The translations under genes were made by a program, and so were the position numbers. 16,604 bases of DNA, taken from positions 1 through 16,604 of the forward strand of contig JAGKXD010000097.1 in NCBI GenBank assembly GCA_021151525.1, read 5' to 3'. Below, one piece after another: positions 1 to 6,987 of this stretch. The notes under the pieces were generated by a model. It made no database searches, had not been told where the DNA came from, and saw nothing but the letters and a program-made list of their open reading frames with translations. This stretch comes from Cellvibrionaceae bacterium (GTDB lineage: Bacteria; Pseudomonadota; Gammaproteobacteria; Pseudomonadales; Cellvibrionaceae). The stretch's first letter is position 1, and each line of letters opens with the position of its first letter.

Positions 1-1663
1 GTCCCGCGGTAAGAGTCGCTCTCTTCATAAATAATGGAATTGAACTGTCCTTCGCTGCGAATGCTCGCCAGCAAAAAGGGGAATTCTGTAGTGGTGACTT
101 TAGTAGGAGCAGTGCTAACTAAAAATTTCGCTTTGCCGCTTGGGGTATTGAATTCAGGCTGATCGAGCAAGCGCTTTTGAATCGTAAACTCCTGTTTGGT
201 TTCAGCAATATCTTTTAGCTCGCTCATGCCCGGAACTGTAGCCGCAATTGCTGCACGAATCGTATTGTGCTGTTTGAATTGTGAAAAATCGACTGGGCTA
301 TTAGGCAAAAGCGCTTGTGCAAAATCACACAGAATTTGTACTTCGGGCCGCACATTGGCGAGGCGAGTGATTCCTCCATCGCTCAAGCGCACAAAGTTAA
401 ACATGGACTCTTGTGTAGTGGGTTGCCATTCTTCATCGCGTGCGCTTACGGGCAAAATTAAGGCTTCGCTCGTTTCCATGCCGACTACATGGCCACGGTT
501 GAGAGTTGTGGTTAAAAATGTTTTAAAACCAATCTTGTCCAGAGCTTGTTGAGCCCAATCGCTATAAGGTGTCGCGGAAAATAAATTGCCACCCATTAAG
601 AGCGCTACATCAATTTTTTTGTCGTGGGCTGCTTGTAAACAGGCGAGGGTATCCATGCCCTTTTCGCACGGGAGTTGGACGTTAAATGTTTTTTCAATTT
701 GGCTAAATACATCTTCTGCCAGTACGGGTTTTACGCCAACAGTGCCTATGCCTTGTACATTACTGTGGCCACGCAGCGGTAGCAAACCTGCTGCGGGTTT
801 GCCAATCATGCCACGCAACAATGCAAGGTTGCTAATTGCTTCAACATTTTCTACGCCGTGTTTATGGTGCGTAATTCCCATGCCCCAAGCAAAAACGGCA
901 TTGTTAGATTTTGCATAGGCATTAGCGATTGCGCGAATATGTGATTCTTCTACCGCGGTGTGCGCAACAATTTCTGTCCAACTGGTTTGATCAATATCCT
1001 GTGCGAAACTTTCAAAGTTTTCGGTGTGCAGCGTAATATATTCTTGGTTAATAGCATTAGATTCGAGTAAGGCTTTCGCTATACCTTTTAATAAAAATAA
1101 ATCGCTCCCAATTTTAGGTTGCACATATTCCGATGCAATCCAGGTTCCGCCACTCAACATAGATTTTGCGCTTTTAGGAACAGCAAAGCGCACTAAGCCA
1201 GGTTCTTTCGCAGGATTAATGACAATCACTTGCCCGCCGCGCTCACGGCAATTTTTTAATTGATGTACAAAGCGCGGGTGATTTGAAGAAGGGTTGGCAC
1301 CAATCACAAAAATGCAATCGCTTTTGCCCAATTCCTCAAGTGAAATAGTAGCAGTACCAGAACCAATCGCATTTTGTAAGCCAACACCTGTTGCTTGATG
1401 GCAGTAATAAGAACAGTTATTGACGTTGTTAGTGCCGTAAATTCTCGCTAATAATTGCAACACAAATCCGGCTTCGTTGGAGGACCGGCCCGATGTATAA
1501 AAAAAACTGCGCTCAGGTTTTGTGGCAGAAAATCGCGCGGCCATTAATTCAATGGCATCTTTCCATTCAATAGGTTCGTATTTATTAAGGTATAGAGAAC
1601 TTTTTTGGGGCCGCCGCCGACAATCTTAATAACGTCGGTAGGCGTGGATTCTTGATTGGACAT
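1..1663 (-). pseudogene. FdhF/YdeP-like molybdopterin oxidoreductase alpha subunit, frameshifted with an internal N-terminal gap; C-terminus beyond window
   Basis: Reading the minus strand, one frame is open without a stop from about 1590 to the left edge. It encodes a typical formate-dehydrogenase-alpha-like protein (the group containing E. coli YdeP), expected to bind bis-MGD molybdenum cofactor and act as an oxidoreductase of unknown substrate. Recognisable blocks are FFYTSGRSSNEAGF, YGTNNVNNCSYYCHQ, FVIGANPSSNHPRF, AWGMGITHHKHG, LPLRGHSNVQG and TPSGKAKF. The natural start is probably ATG 1663-1661, which begins MSNQESTPTDVIKIVGGGPK and continues KVLYT. Directly after VLYT (about 1580-1590) the frame must shift to reach the main ORF, whose own first ATG is at 1544. 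Relatives as I recall them have roughly 90-100 residues between these two blocks, including a Cys-containing segment, so this looks like an out-of-frame internal deletion rather than a simple indel. An assembly error is the main alternative. About the last 120 residues lie outside the window. Confidence 0.75.
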
Positions 1664-2148
1664 AAACAGAGTTCATTTGGTTAAAAACATCGGGCGAGGG
1701 TAGGGGCAAATCCGGCAATATGCAAGGGCATAAATCTTATCACTTAAATAAGAATCCCGAGGCTTTTGTCGACATAAAATTGCGGTAGAATCGACATAAT
1801 ATTGATAGTCTATAGAATAATTTGAGGGCTATGCACTGCTTATGGAATGAGTTTTGTTATTCACATTGCTCGGTGTGTTTATGGTGTTAATCCACAATGT
1901 CGATTGCCATTTAGGTGGCCGCACTGAATCGGTTACCCCTGTCTGATGTTTTTCGATTCATCATCTTCATTGCTGTGGCATTTAGGTATGAAGGTCGCCA
2001 GTTTATTCCTTACTAAAATCAGCGAAATACTTTAGTCTTTATTATTCAGCTGATGCTATTAAGCATAACTTCAGGAACTTGGTTTAAGATAAAATTCTAT
2101 TAATGCGTATTTTTACAACATCTATAACGCAACAGATAAAGGATTCGT
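1664..2148. other. Non-coding stretch between divergent genes
   Basis: This 485-bp stretch separates the minus-strand oxidoreductase from the plus-strand TPR gene, so it should hold both promoters. I see no convincing -35/-10 pair for either. It contains a direct repeat TCGACATAA at 1769-1777 and 1791-1799 (22 bp apart), a dyad TCTTAT-N7-ATAAGA at 1735-1753, a dyad TGAATCG/CGATTCA at 1925-1931 and 1954-1960, and a direct repeat CATTTAGGT at 1908-1916 and 1979-1987. No credible ORF was found. A ribosome binding site (AAAGGA) lies just before the TPR start. Confidence 0.5.
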
Positions 2149-3165
2149 ATGGCATATCTCTTTGGCTCAATATTTCGTATTACCCTCATAAGTCTATTAG
2201 TTTGCAATTGCTACTGGGCGTACGCTGCTGATTTACAACCCGCTATATCAGCGTTTAACGAACAACATTTTGCGCAAGCAAAATCTTTGTTTGATGCAGC
2301 TGCAAAAGACCCCACCACCAAAAATGATGCACTTTATTATTTAGGGCGCATAGCATTCGAAGAGAACGATGCTGAAACCGCTAAAGATTATTTGGAGCAG
2401 TCGGTTGCCCTAGAGCCCAACTCATCCGATGAATATTATTGGTTGGGGCGCGCTTATGGTGAGCTTGCGCAAAAAGCTAATATTCTTAAGCAAGCCTCTT
2501 ACGCATCTAGCGTTCATAAGTATTTTCAGTTGGCTGCAGATAAAGATCCCAAAAATATTGCAGCGCAACGTGGGCTTTTTGCATTTTATATTATGGCTCC
2601 CGGATTTATGGGGGGCGGCATTGATAAAGCGGAAAAAACCTTAAGTGATATTCGAAAGTTATCGCCAATTGATGCTGATATTAAGCAATTAGATCTCTAT
2701 GGAAAAAAGGAAGAGTCAGATAAAGGCTTGGCTCAGGCTAAGTTTTTAGTGGCTACTTATCCCACATCAGCAGAGGCTTTATTTTCTGCGGCACATACGT
2801 TTCGTAATCAGAAAAAACTAGAGGAAGCTATTGGCGCTTTTGAAGTTGCCTCAAAACTTGCAGTGACGCCGCAGAATCGTATGTTTGTTGAAAATTCTAT
2901 TTTTCAGTTTGGTGAAACCTGCCAATGGGCCAATCTTCGTGTGAGTGATGGAATTGCAAGCGTAGAAAAATTTATTGCCATGAAAGCTGACGCTAAAAAT
3001 GCAGAACTAAATTGGCCGCGCTGGACCTTAGCAAAACTTTATTACCAAAAAGGCGATATGGAGAAATATAAAAGTCTACGCAAGCAGCTTGATCCTGATT
3101 TTATAAAGCAGAAGTCGATGAAGGAAGATATTGAAAGATTTGATAAGCAAGACAAAAAATCCTAG
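2149..3165 (+). CDS. Exported tetratricopeptide-repeat protein
   Basis: This 338-residue protein has a Sec-type signal peptide: a short basic start, a hydrophobic stretch at about residues 10-22, and a likely cleavage after AYA at residue 26. It is therefore predicted to be periplasmic or secreted, with no lipobox evident. The mature part begins with helical repeats of TPR type at about residues 30-125, with the pattern ALYYLGRIAFEENDAETAKD followed by a second unit DEYYWLGRAYGELA. Further weaker repeats are at about 200-240 (SAEALFSAAHTFRNQKKLEE) and about 285-315. Such proteins usually act as scaffolds for protein contacts; no enzyme motif is visible. The start is supported by AAAGGA five bases before ATG 2149. 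The gene stands alone and ends at a strong bidirectional terminator. The specific role is unknown. Confidence 0.85.
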   Translation: MAYLFGSIFRITLISLLVCNCYWAYAADLQPAISAFNEQHFAQAKSLFDAAAKDPTTKNDALYYLGRIAFEENDAETAKDYLEQSVALEPNSSDEYYWLGRAYGELAQKANILKQASYASSVHKYFQLAADKDPKNIAAQRGLFAFYIMAPGFMGGGIDKAEKTLSDIRKLSPIDADIKQLDLYGKKEESDKGLAQAKFLVATYPTSAEALFSAAHTFRNQKKLEEAIGAFEVASKLAVTPQNRMFVENSIFQFGETCQWANLRVSDGIASVEKFIAMKADAKNAELNWPRWTLAKLYYQKGDMEKYKSLRKQLDPDFIKQKSMKEDIERFDKQDKKS

Positions 3166-3174
3166 CCAATAAGA

Positions 3175-3224
3175 CACAAATAAAAAGGGGTTAGCTGTTG
3201 CCAGCTAACCCCTTTTTATTTGTG
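3175..3224. terminator. Bidirectional intrinsic terminator, perfect 23-bp inverted repeat
   Basis: The arms at 3175-3197 and 3202-3224 are perfect inverted repeats around a 4-base loop (TTGC, or the GNRA-type GCAA on the minus strand). The stem core GGGGTTAGCTG/CAGCTAACCCC is flanked by A5 on one side and T5 on the other. Both strands therefore give a GC-rich hairpin followed by a T-run. It lies between the stop of the TPR gene (3165) and the stop of the convergent aldo/keto reductase (3233) and should terminate both transcripts. Confidence 0.92.
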
Positions 3225-3232
3225 CTTAGTGT

Positions 3233-4246
3233 TTAACGAATAATCGCATCAATTTTTGCGATGTCTTCAGCACTAAATTTAAGATTGTTTAATGCAGCCA
3301 CAGAATCTTCAATTTGCGCTGGGCGGCTGGCGCCAATCAAACAAGTGGTCACTGCCTCGTTGTGCAATGTCCAAGCGATTGCCATTTGCGCCAAAGATTG
3401 TCCACGCGCTTCGGCAATTGCATTTAATTGCTGAACTTTTTGCAATTTTTCAGGCGTGATGTCTTTGTTGTTTAAATAAATCAATTCAGGACGCGCTGCG
3501 CGTGAATCGGCAGGAATTCCATTGAGGTATTTATTGGTCAATACACCTTGGGCCAATGGAGAGAATACAATTGAACCTACACCCTCTTCTTTCAGCACAT
3601 CGGTCAAGCCATCTTCAATCCAACGATCAAACATGTTGTAACGTGGTTGATGAATTAACAATGGTGTACCCAGTGATTTCAAAATCTCCACCGCTTGTTT
3701 AGTTTGTGCTGGTTGATAATTTGAAATGCCAACGTAAAGCGCGCGACCAGAACGAACGATGTAATCCAGCGCTTGCATGGTTTCTTCGATGGGTGTTTCT
3801 GGGTCCATGCAGTGGTGATAAAACACATCAAAATATTCCAGGCCAGTGCGCTTTAAACTTTGGTCACAGCTGGATACTAAATATTTGCGTGAACCGCCAA
3901 TGCCGAAAGGACCTGGCCACATATCGTAACCAGCCTTGCTGCTGATAAATAATTCATCGCGGTAATGTGCAAAATCTTGTTTGTGAATAGTGCCGTAAGT
4001 GCTTTCTGCAGAACCGAAATTGGGGCCGTAATTGTTGGCCAAATCAAAATGGTTGATGCCTAAATCAAATGCTTTGCGTAACATGGCGCGCGCGTTTGCA
4101 ACAGAATCCACCGCACCAAAGTTTTGCCATAAGCCGAGCGATAAGCGTGATAATTGCACACCGCTTCTTCCGCAGCGTTTGTATTTCATGGTTTTGTAGC
4201 GCTCTGGATTAGCTACATAAAGTGGATTTGGCTCATGGGTAATCAT
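3233..4246 (-). CDS. Aldo/keto reductase, YghZ (L-glyceraldehyde-3-phosphate reductase) type
   Basis: This 337-residue cytosolic NADPH-dependent reductase is close to E. coli YghZ/Gpr over most of its length. Shared blocks are ANPERYKTMKYKRCGRSGVQ near the N-terminus, LSLGLWQNFG, FDLGINHFDLANNYGP, SKAGYDMWPGPFGIGGSRKY, YVGISNYQP, FSPLAQGVLTNKYLNGIP and the cofactor-binding CLIGASRPAQIEDSVAALNN near the C-terminus. The AKR catalytic tetrad is intact: Asp68, Tyr73, Lys104 and His145. YghZ reduces L-glyceraldehyde-3-phosphate and methylglyoxal-type aldehydes; the substrate here is inferred from similarity. It starts at ATG 4246 with GAGG about seven bases upstream. It is transcribed alone, divergently from the nucleosidase gene and convergently with the TPR gene. 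Confidence 0.9.
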   Translation of the reverse strand: MITHEPNPLYVANPERYKTMKYKRCGRSGVQLSRLSLGLWQNFGAVDSVANARAMLRKAFDLGINHFDLANNYGPNFGSAESTYGTIHKQDFAHYRDELFISSKAGYDMWPGPFGIGGSRKYLVSSCDQSLKRTGLEYFDVFYHHCMDPETPIEETMQALDYIVRSGRALYVGISNYQPAQTKQAVEILKSLGTPLLIHQPRYNMFDRWIEDGLTDVLKEEGVGSIVFSPLAQGVLTNKYLNGIPADSRAARPELIYLNNKDITPEKLQKVQQLNAIAEARGQSLAQMAIAWTLHNEAVTTCLIGASRPAQIEDSVAALNNLKFSAEDIAKIDAIIR

Positions 4247-4430
4247 TGGAGGCCTCTTGGGTAATTGTTTTGGCTTTGTCGTGGAGAAGAAAGGACAGCA
4301 TTCTAGCCGATGCCAATAGGTGCGCGTATAGGCTTATTGTAAAGAAGCGTCTTATTTTTTTAGGCAAGTGTTTTGCTGATCGAGTGATTGAATTTATGGT
4401 TAACTTGACCATGTGCTTATAGGGCGAGCA

Positions 4431-5033
4431 ATGAAAATAGTGGTGGTTTTTCCAACCTCGACGGAGGCGCAATTCTTTTCGCATCCACAAGTCACAACAG
4501 CACTTTGTGGTGTGGGTTTATCCGCAACGGCTTACAACACGGGCAAGCTGATTGCACAGCACAAACCTGACTGGTTGATTATGGCCGGCATTGCCGGTGT
4601 TTATCCGCATTCGTTATTTAAGATTGGCGATGTCGTTTTGGTTGGGCGCGAGTGTGAGGCTGATTTGGGGTTTTTTACACCGAGTGGTTTTACGCATCTG
4701 GCAGATTTAGATTTGGAAATGGATTTTAGCAGGCACAAATACTGGGATTGTCCTCATCTGTCTGAGGATGCAGTTCTTCCAATCGCGAAAAGCAACGCTA
4801 TGAATGCCGCTATGGCCCCGTTCATTAGGACTGATAATGTGGATATTGAAAACATGGAGGGAGCCGCTTTCTTTCAGGTGTGCTTAGCTGAACAGCAAAA
4901 GTTTTTAGAGGTGCGCAGTATTTCTAATCTCGTAAAAATTGGCGATGACGATTGGGATATGGAAGGGTCGATTCGTGCCTTGACGGTGGGATTGCACAAG
5001 GTGGTTGATTATTTGCTTGCTTCAAAAAATTAG
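4431..5033 (+). CDS. Futalosine hydrolase-like nucleosidase (PNP/UDP phosphorylase superfamily)
   Basis: This is a 200-residue cytosolic protein. Superfamily signatures are the glycine-rich phosphate/ribose loops CGVGLSATAYNTGK (residues 26-39) and MAGIAGVYPHSLFKIGDVV (51-69), and the ribose-binding IENMEGAAFFQVC (139-151), followed by FLEVRSISNLV. The order and wording of these blocks (ADLGFFTPSGF in the middle, RSISN near the end) resemble MqnB, which splits futalosine into hypoxanthine and dehypoxanthinyl futalosine in the alternative menaquinone pathway. MTA/SAH nucleosidase is a less likely alternative. I chose ATG 4431 over an in-frame GTG at 4413 because the methionine directly precedes the first beta strand (KIVVVFPTS) and an AGGG lies upstream. 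No other mqn gene is in the window, so pathway membership is unproven. It lies between the divergent aldo/keto reductase and the small RNA. Confidence 0.75.
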   Translation: MKIVVVFPTSTEAQFFSHPQVTTALCGVGLSATAYNTGKLIAQHKPDWLIMAGIAGVYPHSLFKIGDVVLVGRECEADLGFFTPSGFTHLADLDLEMDFSRHKYWDCPHLSEDAVLPIAKSNAMNAAMAPFIRTDNVDIENMEGAAFFQVCLAEQQKFLEVRSISNLVKIGDDDWDMEGSIRALTVGLHKVVDYLLASKN

Positions 5034-5052
5034 GGCAACTGCGCGGGCGCTT

Positions 5053-5080
5053 AAAATGAAAAGGCCGCTTGCGCGGCCTT
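5053..5080 (-). terminator. Intrinsic terminator of the minus-strand small RNA
   Basis: Read on the minus strand, AAGGCCGC-GCAA-GCGGCCTT forms an 8-bp GC-rich stem (5080-5073 with 5068-5061) closed by a stable GCAA tetraloop, followed by the T-rich tail TTCATTTT. On the plus strand the hairpin is followed by AGTGCAG with no T-run, so it terminates the minus-strand transcript far better than the plus-strand nucleosidase gene. Confidence 0.85.
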
Positions 5081-5307
5081 AGTGCAGATATTGTCCGTAA
5101 ACTCTGTAGTAGTCAGTGCTCCGGTCCGTCTCTATCCCTGTTAACCCCTTGGGTTTATTCCTTTAGCCATTCATCCGTCGTCAATCCATTCTTGGCCATT
5201 CCTGAATCTCCTGACTTTCTCCTTTAAGGGGACGCCTCCATTGACCTTGCCTGGCCGATTTACTCACTGTCTACTTCCTGATGGTTCCCATTATCCAGAG
5301 AATGGCC
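5053..5307 (-). ncRNA. CsrB/RsmZ-like CsrA-sequestering small RNA
   Basis: About 255 nt, transcribed on the minus strand, with no ORF. GGA, the core of CsrA/RsmA binding sites, occurs 14 times on this strand between 5296 and 5094. The GGA triplets lie at 5296, 5288, 5278, 5239, 5222, 5211, 5202, 5187, 5176, 5161, 5137, 5127, 5122 and 5096 (5' base of each). Several have the preferred contexts AGGA or GGGA. On the opposite strand I find one GGA (5230). About three would be expected by chance. The RNA ends at a clear intrinsic terminator. It begins behind a weak -10 (TATTAG) and two GacA/UvrY-like boxes. In E. coli, csrB lies close to ygdH/ppnN (order csrB-syd-queF-ygdH as I recall), and here ppnN is directly upstream. 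The family is known to bind many CsrA dimers and so relieve CsrA repression. The exact 5' end and the secondary structure are inferred. Confidence 0.85.
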
Positions 5308-5312
5308 GTGGT

Positions 5313-5341
5313 CTAATAGTCGCTAAGAGCGGTATTTCTTG
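5313..5341 (-). promoter_or_regulatory. Probable activator-dependent promoter of the CsrB-like RNA
   Basis: On the minus strand a -10-like TATTAG lies at 5318-5313, placing +1 near 5307-5305. The -35 position (CAAGAA, 5341-5336) is poor and overlaps the edge of the proximal 18-bp box, as expected for a promoter that needs a bound response regulator. Confidence 0.5.
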
Positions 5342-5357
5342 TAGGAAATTGACTACA
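5340..5357 (-). promoter_or_regulatory. Proximal GacA/UvrY-like binding box
   Basis: The minus strand reads TGTAGTCAATTTCCTACA, an 18-bp imperfect palindrome of form TGTA-N10-TACA. This matches the outer bases and total length of the GacA/UvrY consensus TGTAAG-N6-CTTACA found upstream of csr/rsm RNA genes. Its centre is near -41.5 relative to the predicted start of the small RNA, a usual position for LuxR/NarL-type activators. Confidence 0.6.
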
Positions 5358-5361
5358 ATGC

Positions 5362-5379
5362 TTGCAGACATTTCCTACA
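5362..5379 (-). promoter_or_regulatory. Distal, more degenerate GacA/UvrY-like box
   Basis: The minus strand reads TGTAGGAAATGTCTGCAA. The left half matches TGTAAG with one change; the right half is degenerate. Its centre lies exactly 22 bp (two helical turns) from that of the proximal box, so two dimers could bind on the same DNA face. It begins 10 bp past the ppnN stop codon. The two boxes also form a larger dyad, with TGTAGGAAAT at 5379-5370 and ATTTCCTACA at 5349-5340. Confidence 0.45.
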
Positions 5380-5389
5380 GAATTGGCAC

Positions 5390-6796
5390 TTATTTAATAA
5401 CTTTGTAGCAGGGCTTGTATTCGCGGCCAGGTAATTTCATGCGGTTTTGCTTAGCGAATGACTCTAGCAGTTCGTCTACAGGGTGCATGATTTCTGCATC
5501 GCCATGCAATTCAAAGTGCCCAAACTCCTCAATGGTACGTATACCTTCTTCTTTCACGTTGCCCGCAACAATGCCAGAGAATGCGCGGCGTAGATTGGCA
5601 GCGAGCAAGTGGCTTGGCTGGTTCTTATGAAGCTCAAGGTTGCGCATATTGTCGTGCGTAGGGATAAATGGATGCTGCAAATCCGAGCTGATAGTGAGCA
5701 GCCAGTTGAAGTAATAGGCATCGTCATTTTGCTTGCGGAATTCGCGTACTCTCTTAATTCCCTCAACCATTTCTCGCGCAACGGCTTCCGGATCATCCAC
5801 AATAATTTTGTAGAGCGATTGCGCTTCGGCACCCAGTGTATCGCCAATAAATTTATCTACCCGTTCAAAATATTCAGCTGAATTTGATGGGCCAGTAAAT
5901 ACGAGCGGGAAGGGGATATTTTTGTTATCTGGGTGCAGCAAAATGCCCAGAATATAGAGAATTTCTTCGGTGGTGCCCGCGCCGCCGGGGAAGACAATAA
6001 TGCCGTGGCCAAGGCGCACAAAGGCTTCAAGGCGCTTTTCAATATCCGGCATGATCGTCAACTGGTTAACGATAGGATTTGGTGCTTCCGCCGCGATAAT
6101 TCCCGGCTCGGTAATGCCTATATAACGGCCATTAGGTGTGCGTTGTTTGGCGTGGCCGATAGTTGCGCCTTTCATGGGGCCTTTCATGGCACCGGGGCCA
6201 CAACCCGTACAAATATCTAAGCTGCGCAGGCCTAATTGATAGCCCACTTCTTTGGTGTAGTCGTATTCGCCGCGGCTAATGGAGTGGCCGCCCCAGCACA
6301 CCACAAGGTTTGGGTCTTGCCCCGGGTGTAACAGATTTGCGTTGCGTAGCATATGGAAAACGGCGTCGGTAATGCCTTCGGTCGTATCCACATCGAAGTT
6401 TGGATTTTCGTTAATGGCGTCGTTGTTGTAAATCACATCGCGCAGTACCGTAAACAAATGCTCGCTAATACCTTTAATCATTTTGCCATCGACAAATGCA
6501 TTAGCCGGTGCATTTTTTACCGCGAGTTTAATGCCGCGCTCTTGTTGCACAATGCTGATATCAAAATTGCTGTAGCGCTCTAATAATTCTTTTCCGTCAT
6601 CCAAATCGTTACCGGTATTAAGAACGGCGAGCGAACAACTGCGAAATAATTTATAGAGGCCGCTTTGGCTGGAGTCCAATAATTTAGCGACTTCAACTTT
6701 GGATAAAATGTTTAATTGCCCGTGAGGGGATATGATGGCATCAATGGTTTCGAAATTGTGATCGGGAGCGGTTTTATAAGGATTGTTGTGTGACAT
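5390..6796 (-). CDS. ppnN: Pyrimidine/purine-5'-nucleotide nucleosidase (LOG family, YgdH/PpnN)
   Basis: At 468 residues it is close in length to E. coli PpnN (454). This cytosolic enzyme hydrolyses nucleoside monophosphates to the free base and ribose-5-phosphate and is known in E. coli as a (p)ppGpp target. An N-terminal PpnN-type domain covers about residues 1-140. The central LOG Rossmann domain has CWGGHSISRGEYDY (167-180), CTGCGPGAMKGPMKGA (196-211) and the hallmark PGGAGTTEE (270-278). The C-terminal domain has the ISSDLQHPFIPTHDNMRNL region. All key motifs are intact. Start ATG 6796 is preceded by AAAGAG. The stop at 5390 has no terminator of its own before the small-RNA promoter, so read-through into the small RNA is possible. 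Upstream (minus direction) lies the ZntB-type gene, 191 bp away. Confidence 0.93.
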   Translation of the reverse strand: MSHNNPYKTAPDHNFETIDAIISPHGQLNILSKVEVAKLLDSSQSGLYKLFRSCSLAVLNTGNDLDDGKELLERYSNFDISIVQQERGIKLAVKNAPANAFVDGKMIKGISEHLFTVLRDVIYNNDAINENPNFDVDTTEGITDAVFHMLRNANLLHPGQDPNLVVCWGGHSISRGEYDYTKEVGYQLGLRSLDICTGCGPGAMKGPMKGATIGHAKQRTPNGRYIGITEPGIIAAEAPNPIVNQLTIMPDIEKRLEAFVRLGHGIIVFPGGAGTTEEILYILGILLHPDNKNIPFPLVFTGPSNSAEYFERVDKFIGDTLGAEAQSLYKIIVDDPEAVAREMVEGIKRVREFRKQNDDAYYFNWLLTISSDLQHPFIPTHDNMRNLELHKNQPSHLLAANLRRAFSGIVAGNVKEEGIRTIEEFGHFELHGDAEIMHPVDELLESFAKQNRMKLPGREYKPCYKVIK

Positions 6797-6883
6797 TGAG
6801 ACTCTTTAGCACCGCAAGGATGCGCTTAGGTAGGGAAACTGGTTGAGAGATTTTTCATCTCGTCATCAAAGTGTAGTGTGTTT

Positions 6884-6932
6884 TGCACTCTTTTGTGCAG
6901 GCAGGTGCGGAGGAAATGCGATTTTTGTGCAG
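6884..6932. repeat. Short repeat cluster upstream of ppnN
   Basis: The palindrome TGCAC-N6-GTGCA occupies 6884-6899. The 10-mer TTTTGTGCAG occurs at 6891-6900 and again at 6923-6932 (32 bp apart, about three turns). The position, about 90-135 bp before the ppnN start, would suit an operator. It may be chance in a T-rich spacer. Confidence 0.3.
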
Positions 6933-6987
6933 TGATGAAAACTTATGTGGGCGACAAACAAAAAAGTTGAGCAAATAATAATCGATA

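Noticed and set aside
196..1263. Three plus-strand ORFs of 79-118 codons
   Set aside because: They lie antisense to the continuous FdhF-like reading frame, which has clear family motifs; their products are low-complexity and unlike known proteins.
1831..1890. A 19-codon Cys-rich ORF on the plus strand
   Set aside because: Too short, with no good ribosome binding site and no sign of conservation; compatible with chance.
4233..4490. An 85-codon minus-strand ORF between the aldo/keto reductase and the nucleosidase
   Set aside because: It overlaps the starts of both well-supported genes and covers their promoter region; no recognisable domain.
5061..5080. The hairpin read as terminator of the plus-strand nucleosidase gene
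   Set aside because: On the plus strand it is followed by AGTGCAG with no T-run, while on the minus strand a proper T-rich tail follows, so it was assigned to the small RNA.
5034..5389. Plain spacer or degraded gene remnant
   Set aside because: The one-sided density of GGA, the terminator and the box arrangement are far better explained by a CsrB-type RNA.
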